DNA from: JAVJQS01 sp040218815
GTDB lineage: Bacteria > Bacteroidota > Bacteroidia > Flavobacteriales_E > Vicingaceae
DNA: 64,000 bases
Reading direction: 5' to 3'
Assembly (NCBI GenBank): GCA_040218815.1
Contig: JAVJQS010000015.1
Span: 62,001-126,000, forward strand
Under the pieces are notes generated by a model. It had not been told where the DNA came from. It did not search any database and worked only from the letters and a program-made list of their open reading frames with translations. Of this stretch, positions 1 through 8,164 are shown in pieces (the stretch's first letter is position 1; each line of letters begins with the position of its first letter). Position numbers and translations under genes: made by a program.

Positions 1-32
1 AAGGCAATCTCTAACAATTCGATGATCAGATT

Positions 33-1100
33 TTAAACTTCTACGGTCCAGCCAAATTCATCGCTTATATCGCCGCGCTTAACACTTTCTAAATAGTCTT
101 TCGCTTTATTGGCAAACTTCCAATCTTTAAAATCACTTAAACCATAATCTTTTTCTTCAAAACCGACATTTTTTATCGGTGCAATGGTTGCTGCGGTTCC
201 AACACCAAAAGCTTCGTCAATTTTACCTGCCTTTAAACCACCTATTAGTTCAGCTACTTCAATGCTCCTTTCTTCAACATTCATTCCCCAGTGTTTTGCC
301 AAGTGCAAAATACTATCTCTGGTGATTCCTGGTAGAATAGTTCCTGAAAGAGCCGGTGTGATTAGGGTATTGTTAATTACTAGCATCAAATTCATTGTGC
401 CAGACTCTTCAATATATTTATGCTCTTTGGCATCGGTCCAAATTAACTGGTCATATCCTTGCTTCTTTGCTATTTGGGCAGGGTAGAGCGAGGCTGCATA
501 ATTTGCAGCTGCCTTAGCTGCGCCAATTCCACCCATTGCAGCGCGGGAGTAGTTACTTTCAATTTTTACACTTACAGCACCTGAATAATAATTAGAAGTG
601 GGTGAAGTAATGACCATAAACTTATATCTTTCGCTTGGTTTAACACCTAAAAATTCATCGTCTGCGATTAAAAAAGGACGGATATACATTGATTGTCCAT
701 CCCCTTCAGGAATCCAGGCTTCATCTAAACGAACTAATTCTTTAATTCCATCTAAGAAAAACGAATCAGGGACTTTAGGCATGCACATACGCTCAGCAGA
801 GTGATTGAGTCGTGCAAAATTCTGCTCTGGACGAAATAAAAGTATTCTTCCATCTTTAGTCTTATTCGCTTTAAGTCCCTCAAAAATTGCCTGTCCGTAG
901 TGAAAAACACAGGCGGCAGGTGAAAAACTCAAGTGCTGGAAAGGAATGATTTTCGCATCGCCCCATTGACCATGATCATACTCTGCAATAAACATGTGAT
1001 CAGAGAATTCTTTTCCAAACCTCAAGTTATTGAAATCTATGCTTGGCAATCTTGAGTTGCTGATTTTTTCTATTTTAAAATGAGTTTGGAGATCGTTCAT
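33..1100 (-). CDS. ilvE: Branched-chain amino acid aminotransferase
   Basis: PLP-dependent class IV aminotransferase that interconverts leucine, isoleucine or valine with their 2-oxo acids, using glutamate/2-oxoglutarate, in the cytosol. At 355 aa it has the length usual for the large (BCAT-type) form. Visible motifs are VFHYGQAIFEGLKA at about 65-79, the PLP lysine K196 in GAAKAAANYAAS, and the cofactor-binding EESGTMN at 231-237. The ATG start at 1100 gives the typical N-terminus. It stands alone on the minus strand, and its downstream end lies close to the left edge of the window, so an operon partner cannot be judged. The family assignment is firm; the precise substrate preference is inferred. 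Confidence 0.95.
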   Translation of the reverse strand: MNDLQTHFKIEKISNSRLPSIDFNNLRFGKEFSDHMFIAEYDHGQWGDAKIIPFQHLSFSPAACVFHYGQAIFEGLKANKTKDGRILLFRPEQNFARLNHSAERMCMPKVPDSFFLDGIKELVRLDEAWIPEGDGQSMYIRPFLIADDEFLGVKPSERYKFMVITSPTSNYYSGAVSVKIESNYSRAAMGGIGAAKAAANYAASLYPAQIAKKQGYDQLIWTDAKEHKYIEESGTMNLMLVINNTLITPALSGTILPGITRDSILHLAKHWGMNVEERSIEVAELIGGLKAGKIDEAFGVGTAATIAPIKNVGFEEKDYGLSDFKDWKFANKAKDYLESVKRGDISDEFGWTVEV

Positions 1101-1237
1101 GTGTAAACTATTAATGCTGCAAATTTAATGATAAGAATAAGCTAAAAAAAAAATTAAAACTGCTGAATTTGGAAATTTAATTTCTGTTATTAATTTTAAT
1201 GGTCAATTTAAGTAGAAGTTTTGGATATTAATCGGAA

Positions 1238-1870
1238 ATGGATAATAATTCAACAAAATTTAACTCATCTAATGGCCAAAGTAAACGCGTTTTTGAAAAT
1301 GGAATCCTGCATTTTTTAAGCAAAAATCATATCGCAATTCCCTTATGTATTTTTTTTGGAGGAGGATTTTCATTGCCTTCAATATGTGTTTTTTACTTTG
1401 GCTTAAGTATTTTATTATCAGTTAGTTGTTTTTTGTCTGGCCTTCTTTTATTTACCCTTTTTGAATATTTAATTCATCGATACCTTTATCACTTTCCAAC
1501 AGTATATAAAGAAGGACATATCCCTTACATATTGCATGGTATTCATCATAAATACCCAAGAGACAAGAAACGTTTAGTGATGCCTCCGCTATTAAGTGTG
1601 TTGCTAGCGACTATTATTTTAGCCATAAATTATTGGCTATTCGGCTTTATTGGAATTGCATTTACAGGTGGATTTTTAGTTGGATATGCAAGCTACTTAA
1701 GCATTCATTATGCTGTGCATGCCTTTAAGCCCCCAACTAATTTTTTAAAAACTTTATGGATTAATCACAACATTCATCACCATTTAGATGATTCTAAGGC
1801 TTTTGGTGTTTCTTCACCTTTTTGGGATTATGTTTTTGGAACAGTGCCAACTAACAATAAAAAGTCTTAG
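1238..1870 (+). CDS. Fatty acid hydroxylase superfamily membrane protein
   Basis: Integral-membrane di-iron oxygenase family (sterol desaturase / fatty acid 2-hydroxylase / carotene hydroxylase fold), 210 aa. The sequence shows the expected histidine clusters: HRYLYH near 85, HGIHHKYP near 102, HYAVH near 158 and HNIHHHLDD near 178, with hydrophobic segments before, between and after them, suggesting a four-helix membrane core with a cytosolic di-iron site. The substrate may be a fatty acyl chain of a sphingolipid or ornithine lipid, as is common in Bacteroidota, but nothing here fixes it. The 3' end overlaps the convergent nitroreductase gene by 4 bp. Confidence 0.8.
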   Translation: MDNNSTKFNSSNGQSKRVFENGILHFLSKNHIAIPLCIFFGGGFSLPSICVFYFGLSILLSVSCFLSGLLLFTLFEYLIHRYLYHFPTVYKEGHIPYILHGIHHKYPRDKKRLVMPPLLSVLLATIILAINYWLFGFIGIAFTGGFLVGYASYLSIHYAVHAFKPPTNFLKTLWINHNIHHHLDDSKAFGVSSPFWDYVFGTVPTNNKKS

Positions 1871-2433
1871 AAAGCAGATTCATCCCATTTCTCGTGGAAA
1901 ACGAATTCGTTTAAATCTTTTCTATCACTGGGGCCATTTTCTTGTTTTGCTATGTCCTCAGGAAGTTGGTTTTTATCTCCTTGGTATCCAATAGCTAGCA
2001 TAGTCTTAACTTCATAACCTTCAGGTATCTTGAAAATCTCTTTTGCTTTATCAGGCAGAATTCCAGCCATTTGATGAATAAAAATATTTTTTTCAAAAGC
2101 CTTCATGGTCAAATTAGCACTTGCAGCCCCTAAATCGTGAGCAGCATGATGGTTTGGATTTTCATTTTTTGAAAAAGTTTTTTTTATAACTCCTAATGCT
2201 AAAACTGGTGCTGTTTTAGCCCAACTTTGATTCCATTCATTCATACATTCAAAAAGCTTATTATAACTTTCACTACCTTTTTGACCTATAATGTATCTCC
2301 ATGGTTGCTCGTTAAAAGAGCTTGCAGCTCTTCCACCAGCCTCGAAAATTTCTTTTAAGGTATCATTTTCTAATGGTTTGCTATCAAAAGCTCTTGGACT
2401 CCATCTTTCTTCAATATACTTTTCAATTTCCAT
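1867..2433 (-). CDS. Nitroreductase family FMN oxidoreductase
   Basis: Small nitroreductase-fold flavoprotein of 188 aa that would use NAD(P)H and FMN to reduce nitro compounds, quinones or related electrophiles. Family signatures are the N-terminal RWSPRAFDSKPL, the FMN-contact segment SFNEQPWRYII near 40, and a C-terminal half that matches the usual dimeric fold. It lies 1 bp after the MarR-family gene on the same strand, and such pairs commonly form a quinone/electrophile-responsive unit. The physiological substrate is unknown. The family call is sure; the stress role is inferred from the neighbour. Confidence 0.85.
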   Translation of the reverse strand: MEIEKYIEERWSPRAFDSKPLENDTLKEIFEAGGRAASSFNEQPWRYIIGQKGSESYNKLFECMNEWNQSWAKTAPVLALGVIKKTFSKNENPNHHAAHDLGAASANLTMKAFEKNIFIHQMAGILPDKAKEIFKIPEGYEVKTMLAIGYQGDKNQLPEDIAKQENGPSDRKDLNEFVFHEKWDESAF

Positions 2434-2434
2434 T

Positions 2435-2884
2435 TTATCCTCTTAATTTATCTAATAATTCATTCAGTTGTTTCGCTTCAGTCTCATTAAGAGCGCTCAA
2501 CTGATTAAACATGTTTTGTTCTTTTGCTTCAATTTTTTTAATTAACTCTAAACCAGAGGCTGTAATTTCTATATCCACCTGTCTTCGATCTTCCTTGTTT
2601 ATCTTTCGTTGAACCAATTTTTTGGCCTTCAACTTGTCAATTAAACGGGACACATTTGACATTTTATCAATCATGCGATCTGAAATAGCATTGACAGATA
2701 TGGCGTTTTCTTTCTGGCCTCTTAAAATTCGTAAAACGTTGTACTGTTGACTGGTTAAACCGAATTCTTTTAAGTGTTTTGATATGATATTTGAGATCCA
2801 CTTTCCTGTAAATAATTGATTAATCATCAATTTTTGGTACTCATTCTGAAAGTGATATTGCTTAATTTCTTCTTCTAATTTCAT
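2435..2884 (-). CDS. MarR family transcriptional regulator
   Basis: Winged-helix regulator of 149 aa. The DNA-binding region runs from about 35 to 105, with LTSQQYNVLRIL forming the start of the domain, the recognition region ISDRMIDKMSNVSRLIDKL, and the wing KKLVQRKINKEDRRQVDIEIT, all typical of MarR proteins. The terminal helices would form the dimer interface. Members of the family usually repress their own operon and release DNA on binding phenolic or oxidised ligands. It sits directly upstream of the nitroreductase gene, so that gene is the likely target. No clear palindrome was identified in the 79-bp gap upstream (2885-2963). Confidence 0.88.
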   Translation of the reverse strand: MKLEEEIKQYHFQNEYQKLMINQLFTGKWISNIISKHLKEFGLTSQQYNVLRILRGQKENAISVNAISDRMIDKMSNVSRLIDKLKAKKLVQRKINKEDRRQVDIEITASGLELIKKIEAKEQNMFNQLSALNETEAKQLNELLDKLRG

Positions 2885-2963
2885 TGGCTTCTGTTAAGTC
2901 TCCAAAATTATGTATATACATTTAATGTATCAACATATCTACAGGTGTTTATAAAAAATTAAC

Positions 2964-3245
2964 TTAAGCTTCTACACTTACCTGTTTCCAGAAAGCAATG
3001 TGGTTTTTTATTTGTTTTGCCGCTTCCTTTGGCTCAGGGTAATACCAAGCGGCATCTTCATTTGTCTTTCCGTCCACTTCAAGTGTGTAATAAGAAGCAG
3101 TTCCCTTCCAAGGGCAAACTGAAGTAGTTTCGCTATCTTTTAAGTATTCTTTTTTCACGCTATCAATAGGGAAATAATGGTTCCCCTCTATAAGCTCAGT
3201 AGTGTTGCTTTCTGCTATAATTTTATCATTCCAAATTGCCTTCAT
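2964..3245 (-). CDS. DUF427 domain protein next to ergothioneine genes
   Basis: A 93-aa single-domain protein of the DUF427 family. Recognisable features are the N-terminal MKAIWNDKIIAES, the central HYFPIDSVKKEYL, the conserved SVCPWKGTASYYTLEVDGK (about 43-61) and the AAWYYPEPKEAA segment. No catalytic role is established for the family, and its compact beta-rich fold carries no known cofactor motif. It starts only 3 bp after the egtD stop codon, so it is almost certainly co-transcribed with egtB-egtD. A link to ergothioneine chemistry or thiol handling is therefore suggested by context only. Confidence 0.8.
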   Translation of the reverse strand: MKAIWNDKIIAESNTTELIEGNHYFPIDSVKKEYLKDSETTSVCPWKGTASYYTLEVDGKTNEDAAWYYPEPKEAAKQIKNHIAFWKQVSVEA

Positions 3246-3248
3246 ATA

Positions 3249-4187
3249 CTATTTTTTCCAAAGTGTGTTTACAAAGTAATGCTTACAATCATGAAAATGT
3301 TCAATAACCTTAAAATTTGACTCTTTTGCTAAAGCTTCTAATTCTTGTAAGCTATATTTTTTTGATATTTCCATAAATAGTGGTTCAGCATATTTAAAGT
3401 CATAGTTTAAGTCTAGCTTATTCATACGAACTGTTTGGTCCTTCATGCTTACTAGGTAGCTTTTTGTTTCTCCACTAACAGGGTCGTATGTAGGGTAATG
3501 TTTAAATTCATTTAATTCAAAGTTAGCATCAAATTCAGCATTGATTCTTGCTAATAAGTTTAAGTTAAACGACTTTGTTATGCCTTTTTTGTCATTGTAT
3601 GCATCCAATATTATAGTTGGGTCTTTTTTTAAATCAGCGCCAATTAAAAGATAGTCGCCTGAGTTGAGGTTGTTGTATATTTTATTGAGAAATGAATTAG
3701 CTTCCTCTAAATTGAAGTTGCCAATATTACTGCCTAAAAAAAGCACTAATTTTCTTTTCTTGGAGCCTAATCCTTCTAACGCTTCAAAGTAAGATTTTTG
3801 AATAGGATTAACTTCCATTTTAGGCCATCGATCTTTCAAGTCACCTTGAAGTTGCTTTAATACTGATGAAGAAATGTCTATAGGAAGGTATTCAAAATCA
3901 ACCTTTTCCTTCATAAGGTAATCTAATAGCAATTTTGTTTTCAGGCCATCTCCGGCACCAAACTCTACTAGTTGTAATTTCTTTTTATCGAGTTTAATAG
4001 CATCAAAAATCTGCTGTTTTTTCATAGAGAATATTTCAAACTCAGAGCGCGTGAGGTAATATTCTTCCATTTTCATAATCTCTTGAAAAAGCTGATCCCC
4101 TTTTTCATCATAGAAATACTTGGAATAGAGTCTTTTCGGTTGTTGACTTAATCCTTCTTTTATATCTGTAGCAAACTCTTTATTCAT
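3249..4187 (-). CDS. egtD: L-histidine N-alpha-methyltransferase EgtD
   Basis: SAM-dependent enzyme that trimethylates the alpha-amino group of histidine to hercynine, the first step of ergothioneine synthesis. It is 312 aa, normal for the family. Motifs visible are the N-terminal RLYSKYFYDEKGDQLFQEI, the SAM-binding VEFGAGDGLKTKLLL near 88-103, and the LVLFLGSNIGNFN segment near 145-157. A C-terminal part characteristic of EgtD follows. It lies 18 bp downstream of egtB on the same strand and 3 bp upstream of the DUF427 gene, forming a short operon. No egtA, egtC or separate egtE is seen, so the route is probably the two-gene form in which EgtB uses cysteine or gamma-glutamylcysteine. Confidence 0.93.
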   Translation of the reverse strand: MNKEFATDIKEGLSQQPKRLYSKYFYDEKGDQLFQEIMKMEEYYLTRSEFEIFSMKKQQIFDAIKLDKKKLQLVEFGAGDGLKTKLLLDYLMKEKVDFEYLPIDISSSVLKQLQGDLKDRWPKMEVNPIQKSYFEALEGLGSKKRKLVLFLGSNIGNFNLEEANSFLNKIYNNLNSGDYLLIGADLKKDPTIILDAYNDKKGITKSFNLNLLARINAEFDANFELNEFKHYPTYDPVSGETKSYLVSMKDQTVRMNKLDLNYDFKYAEPLFMEISKKYSLQELEALAKESNFKVIEHFHDCKHYFVNTLWKK

Positions 4188-4205
4188 TTTAATAATGGTA
4201 ATAAA

Positions 4206-5453
4206 TTATAAATGCTTCGCTAATCTAATTCCGGTAAATTGCCACTGTAGGTGAGGGTGAAAAAAGTTTCGATAGCTAAGTCTAAAATGATCTTGAGGGG
4301 TAGCACACGATCCACCACGTAGAACCATTTGATTTACCATAAATTTACCATTATACTCTCCTAAGGCTCCTGCTTCTTGTTTGTAAAAGGGATAGGGTAA
4401 GTAGGCACTGTTAGTCCACTCCCAAGCGGTGCCAAAAAACTGATTGTCAATTGCTGTTTGTGGTTGAAAATAGTGCTGATTTTGAAAGTGGGCCTGCTCA
4501 TTTCTTCCATAAATTTGAGCAGCAACCTCCCATTCTTGCTCTGTCAATAACCGTTTTCCTTTCCACCTGGCGAAAGCTTCAGCCTCATAAAAATTAATAT
4601 GAGTGAGGGTTTCATCTAGCTTGACTTCTTTTACACCATGCAAGGTATAAATCCACCACTTTTCATTTTCCTCAAACCAATAAAAAGGGGAATTAGAATG
4701 GTTTGCTTGTACCCAATCCCAGCCTTCAGCCAGCCAAAGCGCTGCTTTTTCATAAGCACCCGCTTTCATAAATTCAAGGTATTCACCATTGGTAACTAAT
4801 CGATTCGCACACTTAAATGCTTCTATATATACTTTATGAACTCCTTTCTCATTGTCAAAATGAAAATCTTCGCCTGAATACCCTATAGTGTAAGTTCCAG
4901 CATCTACTTTTAACCACTTGAATTCGTGAGAAGTGTTTTCTGATTGATGCGCTGCTCTGCTTAAATAAGCAGGCTTTATTGGATTAGCTCCTAGAATATA
5001 TTTGATATCAGTTACCAACAATTCCTGGTGCTGCTGCTCGTGATTGATTCCAATGGTCAAAAACTTTTCAATTTCATCTACTTGATGTTCCAAATTTTCC
5101 AAAAATCTCATCATGGCACTGTCAATGTGTTTTCTGTATTCGAAAACCCGTTTAGTAGTTGGTCTGCTCAATGCGCCTCTTTTATCGCGCAAAATTCGAT
5201 CGCCTTGACTTTCGTAATAGCTATTAAATAAGAAATTGAAATCTACATCAAACAATTTATATCCCTTAGAAAATGTAGCGAGAATGAAGTTTTCAAAAAA
5301 CCAGGTAGTATGCCCTAAGTGCCATTTGGGCGGACTGACATCAACTATTGGTTGAACAACAAAATCTTCAGTTTCTAATGGCTTTACTAACTGCTCAGTT
5401 TGTTTTCTTACTTGAGCGTATTTTTCAGCAAGTGCGGTTAAGGTGTGCTTCAA
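4206..5453 (-). CDS. egtB: Ergothioneine sulfoxide synthase EgtB
   Basis: Non-haem iron enzyme that uses O2 to join hercynine to a cysteine-type thiol, giving a sulfoxide precursor of ergothioneine. It is 415 aa. An N-terminal DinB-like domain supplies the likely iron ligands H48 (in WHLGHTTWFFE) and H138/H142 (in NHEQQHQE). The C-terminal FGE-sulfatase domain (about 170-415) ends with GGSCATPQDHFRLSYRNFF. Arginines in RDKRGALSRP near 89-97 occupy the place of thiol-binding arginines known from other EgtB proteins. It is the first gene of the egtB-egtD-DUF427 operon; the 114-bp gap to the divergent hydrolase must hold its promoter. Thiol specificity cannot be read safely from the sequence. 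Confidence 0.93.
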   Translation of the reverse strand: MKHTLTALAEKYAQVRKQTEQLVKPLETEDFVVQPIVDVSPPKWHLGHTTWFFENFILATFSKGYKLFDVDFNFLFNSYYESQGDRILRDKRGALSRPTTKRVFEYRKHIDSAMMRFLENLEHQVDEIEKFLTIGINHEQQHQELLVTDIKYILGANPIKPAYLSRAAHQSENTSHEFKWLKVDAGTYTIGYSGEDFHFDNEKGVHKVYIEAFKCANRLVTNGEYLEFMKAGAYEKAALWLAEGWDWVQANHSNSPFYWFEENEKWWIYTLHGVKEVKLDETLTHINFYEAEAFARWKGKRLLTEQEWEVAAQIYGRNEQAHFQNQHYFQPQTAIDNQFFGTAWEWTNSAYLPYPFYKQEAGALGEYNGKFMVNQMVLRGGSCATPQDHFRLSYRNFFHPHLQWQFTGIRLAKHL

Positions 5454-5567
5454 TCGAATCTATTTTTTAACGACAATATAGCAATTAAATGAAGTGATAT
5501 GTTCATTAAAATGCATAAAATCTCATAATTTAACAAGCTATAAAAATCTGCACCTACCAGTTGCTAA

Positions 5568-6413
5568 ATGAAGAAGTCTTATCCTACAATCGTATATATT
5601 TTTAGAGCGTATTTTAATAGCATTGCATTATTGAATAGGGATTTAGCTGCTAAGCAATTGCTTAAATTGTTTAGCACTCCGAGAAAACGTGTAGTTCGAA
5701 AAAGAGAAACGGCTATTCTTGATGAATCAAAACAATCATTTATTACAGTGGATGAGGAAAAAGTGGCTACTTATGAATGGGGAAGTGGAAGCAAAATAGC
5801 TATTCTTTTCCATGGCTGGGAGTCAAATGCAGGCAGCATTGGTGCTTTTATTGAACCTTTGTTAAATCGTTCTTATAGGGTGATAGCCTTTGATGCACCA
5901 GCTCATGGAAGCAGTGAAGGCAAAAGATCGAACCTATTGTACTTTAAGAAAGCGGCTAAACAAATAGTCGAAAAAATCGGTATTCCCGATATAGCGATAG
6001 GTCATTCCTTAGGTGCCAACGCAATAATATTGCTTGCAAAAGAGGATCAATTAAAAATTCCAAAGGTTATTTTAATCAGTCCTTTAAACCGACTTATGAA
6101 TGTATTTGAGGATTTCCAACAAATGTTGAGTTTACCTAAAAGTATATTTGATCGATTTATCCAGCAATTTGAAGAGTTAGCTGGGTACTCCTTTGAGGAT
6201 TTTTATTTTCATGAGTTTGGAAAAGAAGGCCCTTTAAGGGAAGTATTGTTGTTGCATGATGTTGAAGATCAAATAACTGATTTTGAACATTCGAGAGAAA
6301 TGAATGAGCATTGGACACAAACACAATTAAAACCAATCAGTGAAAGCGGTCACTATAGAATCTTATGGGATGATAAAACGCTAGAATTTGCTCAAGAATT
6401 CATTGATAAATAA
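5568..6413 (+). CDS. Alpha/beta hydrolase
   Basis: Serine hydrolase of the alpha/beta fold, 281 aa. The oxyanion-hole region is LFHGWESNAGS near 79-89, the nucleophile elbow is GHSLGAN with its serine near 145, and the catalytic His is likely in SESGHYRILWDD near the C-terminus. An acidic residue in the VEDQITDF stretch is a candidate for the third member of the triad. There is no convincing signal peptide, so it is predicted to be cytosolic. The substrate is unknown; short-chain esters or lysophospholipids are possible. It is divergent from egtB and followed 51 bp later by a periplasmic protein gene. Confidence 0.82.
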   Translation: MKKSYPTIVYIFRAYFNSIALLNRDLAAKQLLKLFSTPRKRVVRKRETAILDESKQSFITVDEEKVATYEWGSGSKIAILFHGWESNAGSIGAFIEPLLNRSYRVIAFDAPAHGSSEGKRSNLLYFKKAAKQIVEKIGIPDIAIGHSLGANAIILLAKEDQLKIPKVILISPLNRLMNVFEDFQQMLSLPKSIFDRFIQQFEELAGYSFEDFYFHEFGKEGPLREVLLLHDVEDQITDFEHSREMNEHWTQTQLKPISESGHYRILWDDKTLEFAQEFIDK

Positions 6414-6464
6414 ATTTTGGCACTAGATTTGGTTAGCATATTAAATAAACAAAAAAGTAGCATT

Positions 6465-6962
6465 ATGAAAAGCATTATAAAAACAGCATTTACAGCCTTA
6501 TTGATTTTAACTGCCACATTAAGTTTCGGGCAAAGCAAACAATTGCCACACGATTACAAAGAGCAAAAGCAGATTGAACATGTAAAGAAGTTAAAAGCTG
6601 AGTTAGAACTGAGCGAGGATCAAGAAATTCAATTGAAGACCATTTTTAAAGATCGAAATGAACAAATTTATGCCAAGCGTAAGGCCAACGCTGGTTTGGA
6701 TAAATCAGATGAAGCTGCGATGAAGCAAGCAAAAATAGAGTTGATGGAAATGAGAAAACAATTGAATGCGGTTACGAATGAACGCATTGCTGAAGTGTTA
6801 GATGAGCAGCAGATGGAAAAATATAAAGCCATGTCAAAGGAAAGAAAATTAGAAAAGAAGCAACGGCATCAAGAACGATTAATGGAACAGCAACATCAGC
6901 ATAGAAAAATGGAAGAAGGTGATATGCACCAGCATGAAGATGGAGTAGAGCATAGTCATTAA
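6465..6962 (+). CDS. Secreted Spy/CpxP-like His-rich helical protein
   Basis: Protein of 165 aa with a clear Sec signal peptide (ALLILTATLSFGQ, cleavage after about residue 22). The ATG at 6465 is preferred to an upstream in-frame TTG at 6417, because it starts exactly at the signal peptide. The mature part is almost all charged helix and contains LTxxQ-like segments (ELSEDQEIQLKTIF and VLDEQQMEKYKAM), as in Spy/CpxP-type periplasmic chaperones and metal-stress proteins. The C-terminus is rich in histidine and methionine (QHQHRKMEE, MHQHEDGVEHSH), which suggests metal binding. It is followed by a strong hairpin terminator. The function is inferred from composition. Confidence 0.7.
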   Translation: MKSIIKTAFTALLILTATLSFGQSKQLPHDYKEQKQIEHVKKLKAELELSEDQEIQLKTIFKDRNEQIYAKRKANAGLDKSDEAAMKQAKIELMEMRKQLNAVTNERIAEVLDEQQMEKYKAMSKERKLEKKQRHQERLMEQQHQHRKMEEGDMHQHEDGVEHSH

Positions 6963-6982
6963 AATCAAAATAGTGTAAAGTA

Positions 6983-7012
6983 AAAGCAGCGGTAGAAATC
7001 GCTGCTTTTTTT
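6983..7012 (+). terminator. Rho-independent terminator after the His-rich protein gene
   Basis: A 9-bp stem AAAGCAGCG/CGCTGCTTT with an 8-nt loop is followed by a run of seven T. It lies 20 bp after the stop at 6962 and also ends close to the convergent FAD oxidoreductase gene (7022), so it may separate the two converging units. Confidence 0.85.
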
Positions 7013-7021
7013 GCATATAAT

Positions 7022-8164
7022 TTATTTCAATATATCCTTTCCATGTGTTAAGGCAATTAAAAAATTACTTAAGCCTTTAGCTCGTGAAAGCAGTCTTAAA
7101 GCAGGGTTTAATAAAGCCGGTTGGTAAAACAAATGCTGTAATAGTCGACCAGCTTTTAAACGAAACCCAAATTGGCCTTTCCACCACTCTTGGTATTGCT
7201 TTTCGAGTTGACTACGGTTTATTTTGTTAGAAAAGTAATTTTCTGAAAGTTGACTAAAACCATGCGCAGCGCATAATGCCATGCTCATACCGTTTCCGCA
7301 AAGCGGTGTTATAAGTCCTGCAGCATCACCTAACATAAAAACATGCTTTTCAATGCTTCTTTTTGGCTTAAAATTCAGCTGAGCTATTACTTCTGGTGCT
7401 TCATAAATGCGTTCATAGCTTAAATATTCTTTGAGGTACTTATTTTTGCTTAACACCTTATTTTCCAATTCTTCAATGCTGTTGTTGCAATTTTTTAATT
7501 CTGATGCCAAGGTCAGATAACATAGGCAGTAATTATTGGTGCCCTCCACTTTAGAAATACCACAATAACCATTTTTAAAAAGGTGCAGACCAATAAGATT
7601 AGCAGGTAAAGCCGCTTTTATGTGGTATTTTACTCCAATATAATTTCTCGCCTGTGTTATTTGCATATGATTTCTATCAAGCTGCCTGTCTAGCTTGGAG
7701 CGTTTACCAAAAGATCCAACTACAAGTTTAGCACACACGATTTTTTCATCGAACTTTAAAATGTGCTGATCATTTTCAAACTCCAATTCAGTTATCTCAG
7801 TGTTTTCATGCACTTCAACACCTTTTTTTTGGGCTAATTGAAAAAGCTGATGATCTAAGAAATAGCGACTAATTCCAAAGCCGCCTTTTTTAAGTGGCTG
7901 GTTCAATTCATTTCCTTGAGCAGAACTTACTTTAAGTTGAGTGATTTGTGGTAAATCCCAATCTTTTAAGGCTAAGCCCAAGTACTCTAGATAGTTCCAA
8001 GCTTCATTTGAAATGTATTCTCCGCATACTTTATGGAACGGGTACTGCTTTTTTTCAAACAAAATTACTTTCCGGCCCAAGCTAGTTTGCTCTATGGCTG
8101 TAGCTAAGCCAGCTAATCCACCACCAATTATGGCGATATCGTAATTGTTAGCTACTTGATTCAT
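7022..8164 (-). CDS. FAD-dependent oxidoreductase of the type III PKS locus
   Basis: Flavoprotein of 380 aa in the geranylgeranyl reductase / aromatic monooxygenase-like group. The dinucleotide-binding motif IAIIGGGLAGLATA is at about 10-23, followed by FEKKQYPFHKVCGEYIS, and the second FAD motif HVFMLGDAAGLITPLCGNG lies near 275-293. It is the last gene of a minus-strand trio: its start overlaps the methyltransferase stop by 4 bp. In the Streptomyces srs locus a type III polyketide synthase, a methyltransferase and a flavoprotein hydroxylase turn alkylresorcinols into quinones; the same three activities occur here. Hydroxylation of an aromatic ring or reduction of a prenyl chain are both possible. 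Confidence 0.8.
   Translation of the reverse strand: MNQVANNYDIAIIGGGLAGLATAIEQTSLGRKVILFEKKQYPFHKVCGEYISNEAWNYLEYLGLALKDWDLPQITQLKVSSAQGNELNQPLKKGGFGISRYFLDHQLFQLAQKKGVEVHENTEITELEFENDQHILKFDEKIVCAKLVVGSFGKRSKLDRQLDRNHMQITQARNYIGVKYHIKAALPANLIGLHLFKNGYCGISKVEGTNNYCLCYLTLASELKNCNNSIEELENKVLSKNKYLKEYLSYERIYEAPEVIAQLNFKPKRSIEKHVFMLGDAAGLITPLCGNGMSMALCAAHGFSQLSENYFSNKINRSQLEKQYQEWWKGQFGFRLKAGRLLQHLFYQPALLNPALRLLSRAKGLSNFLIALTHGKDILK

Noticed and set aside
184..486. Plus-strand open frame of 100 codons
   Set aside because: It lies wholly antisense within ilvE, has no domain-like sequence, and is a shadow of the coding frame.
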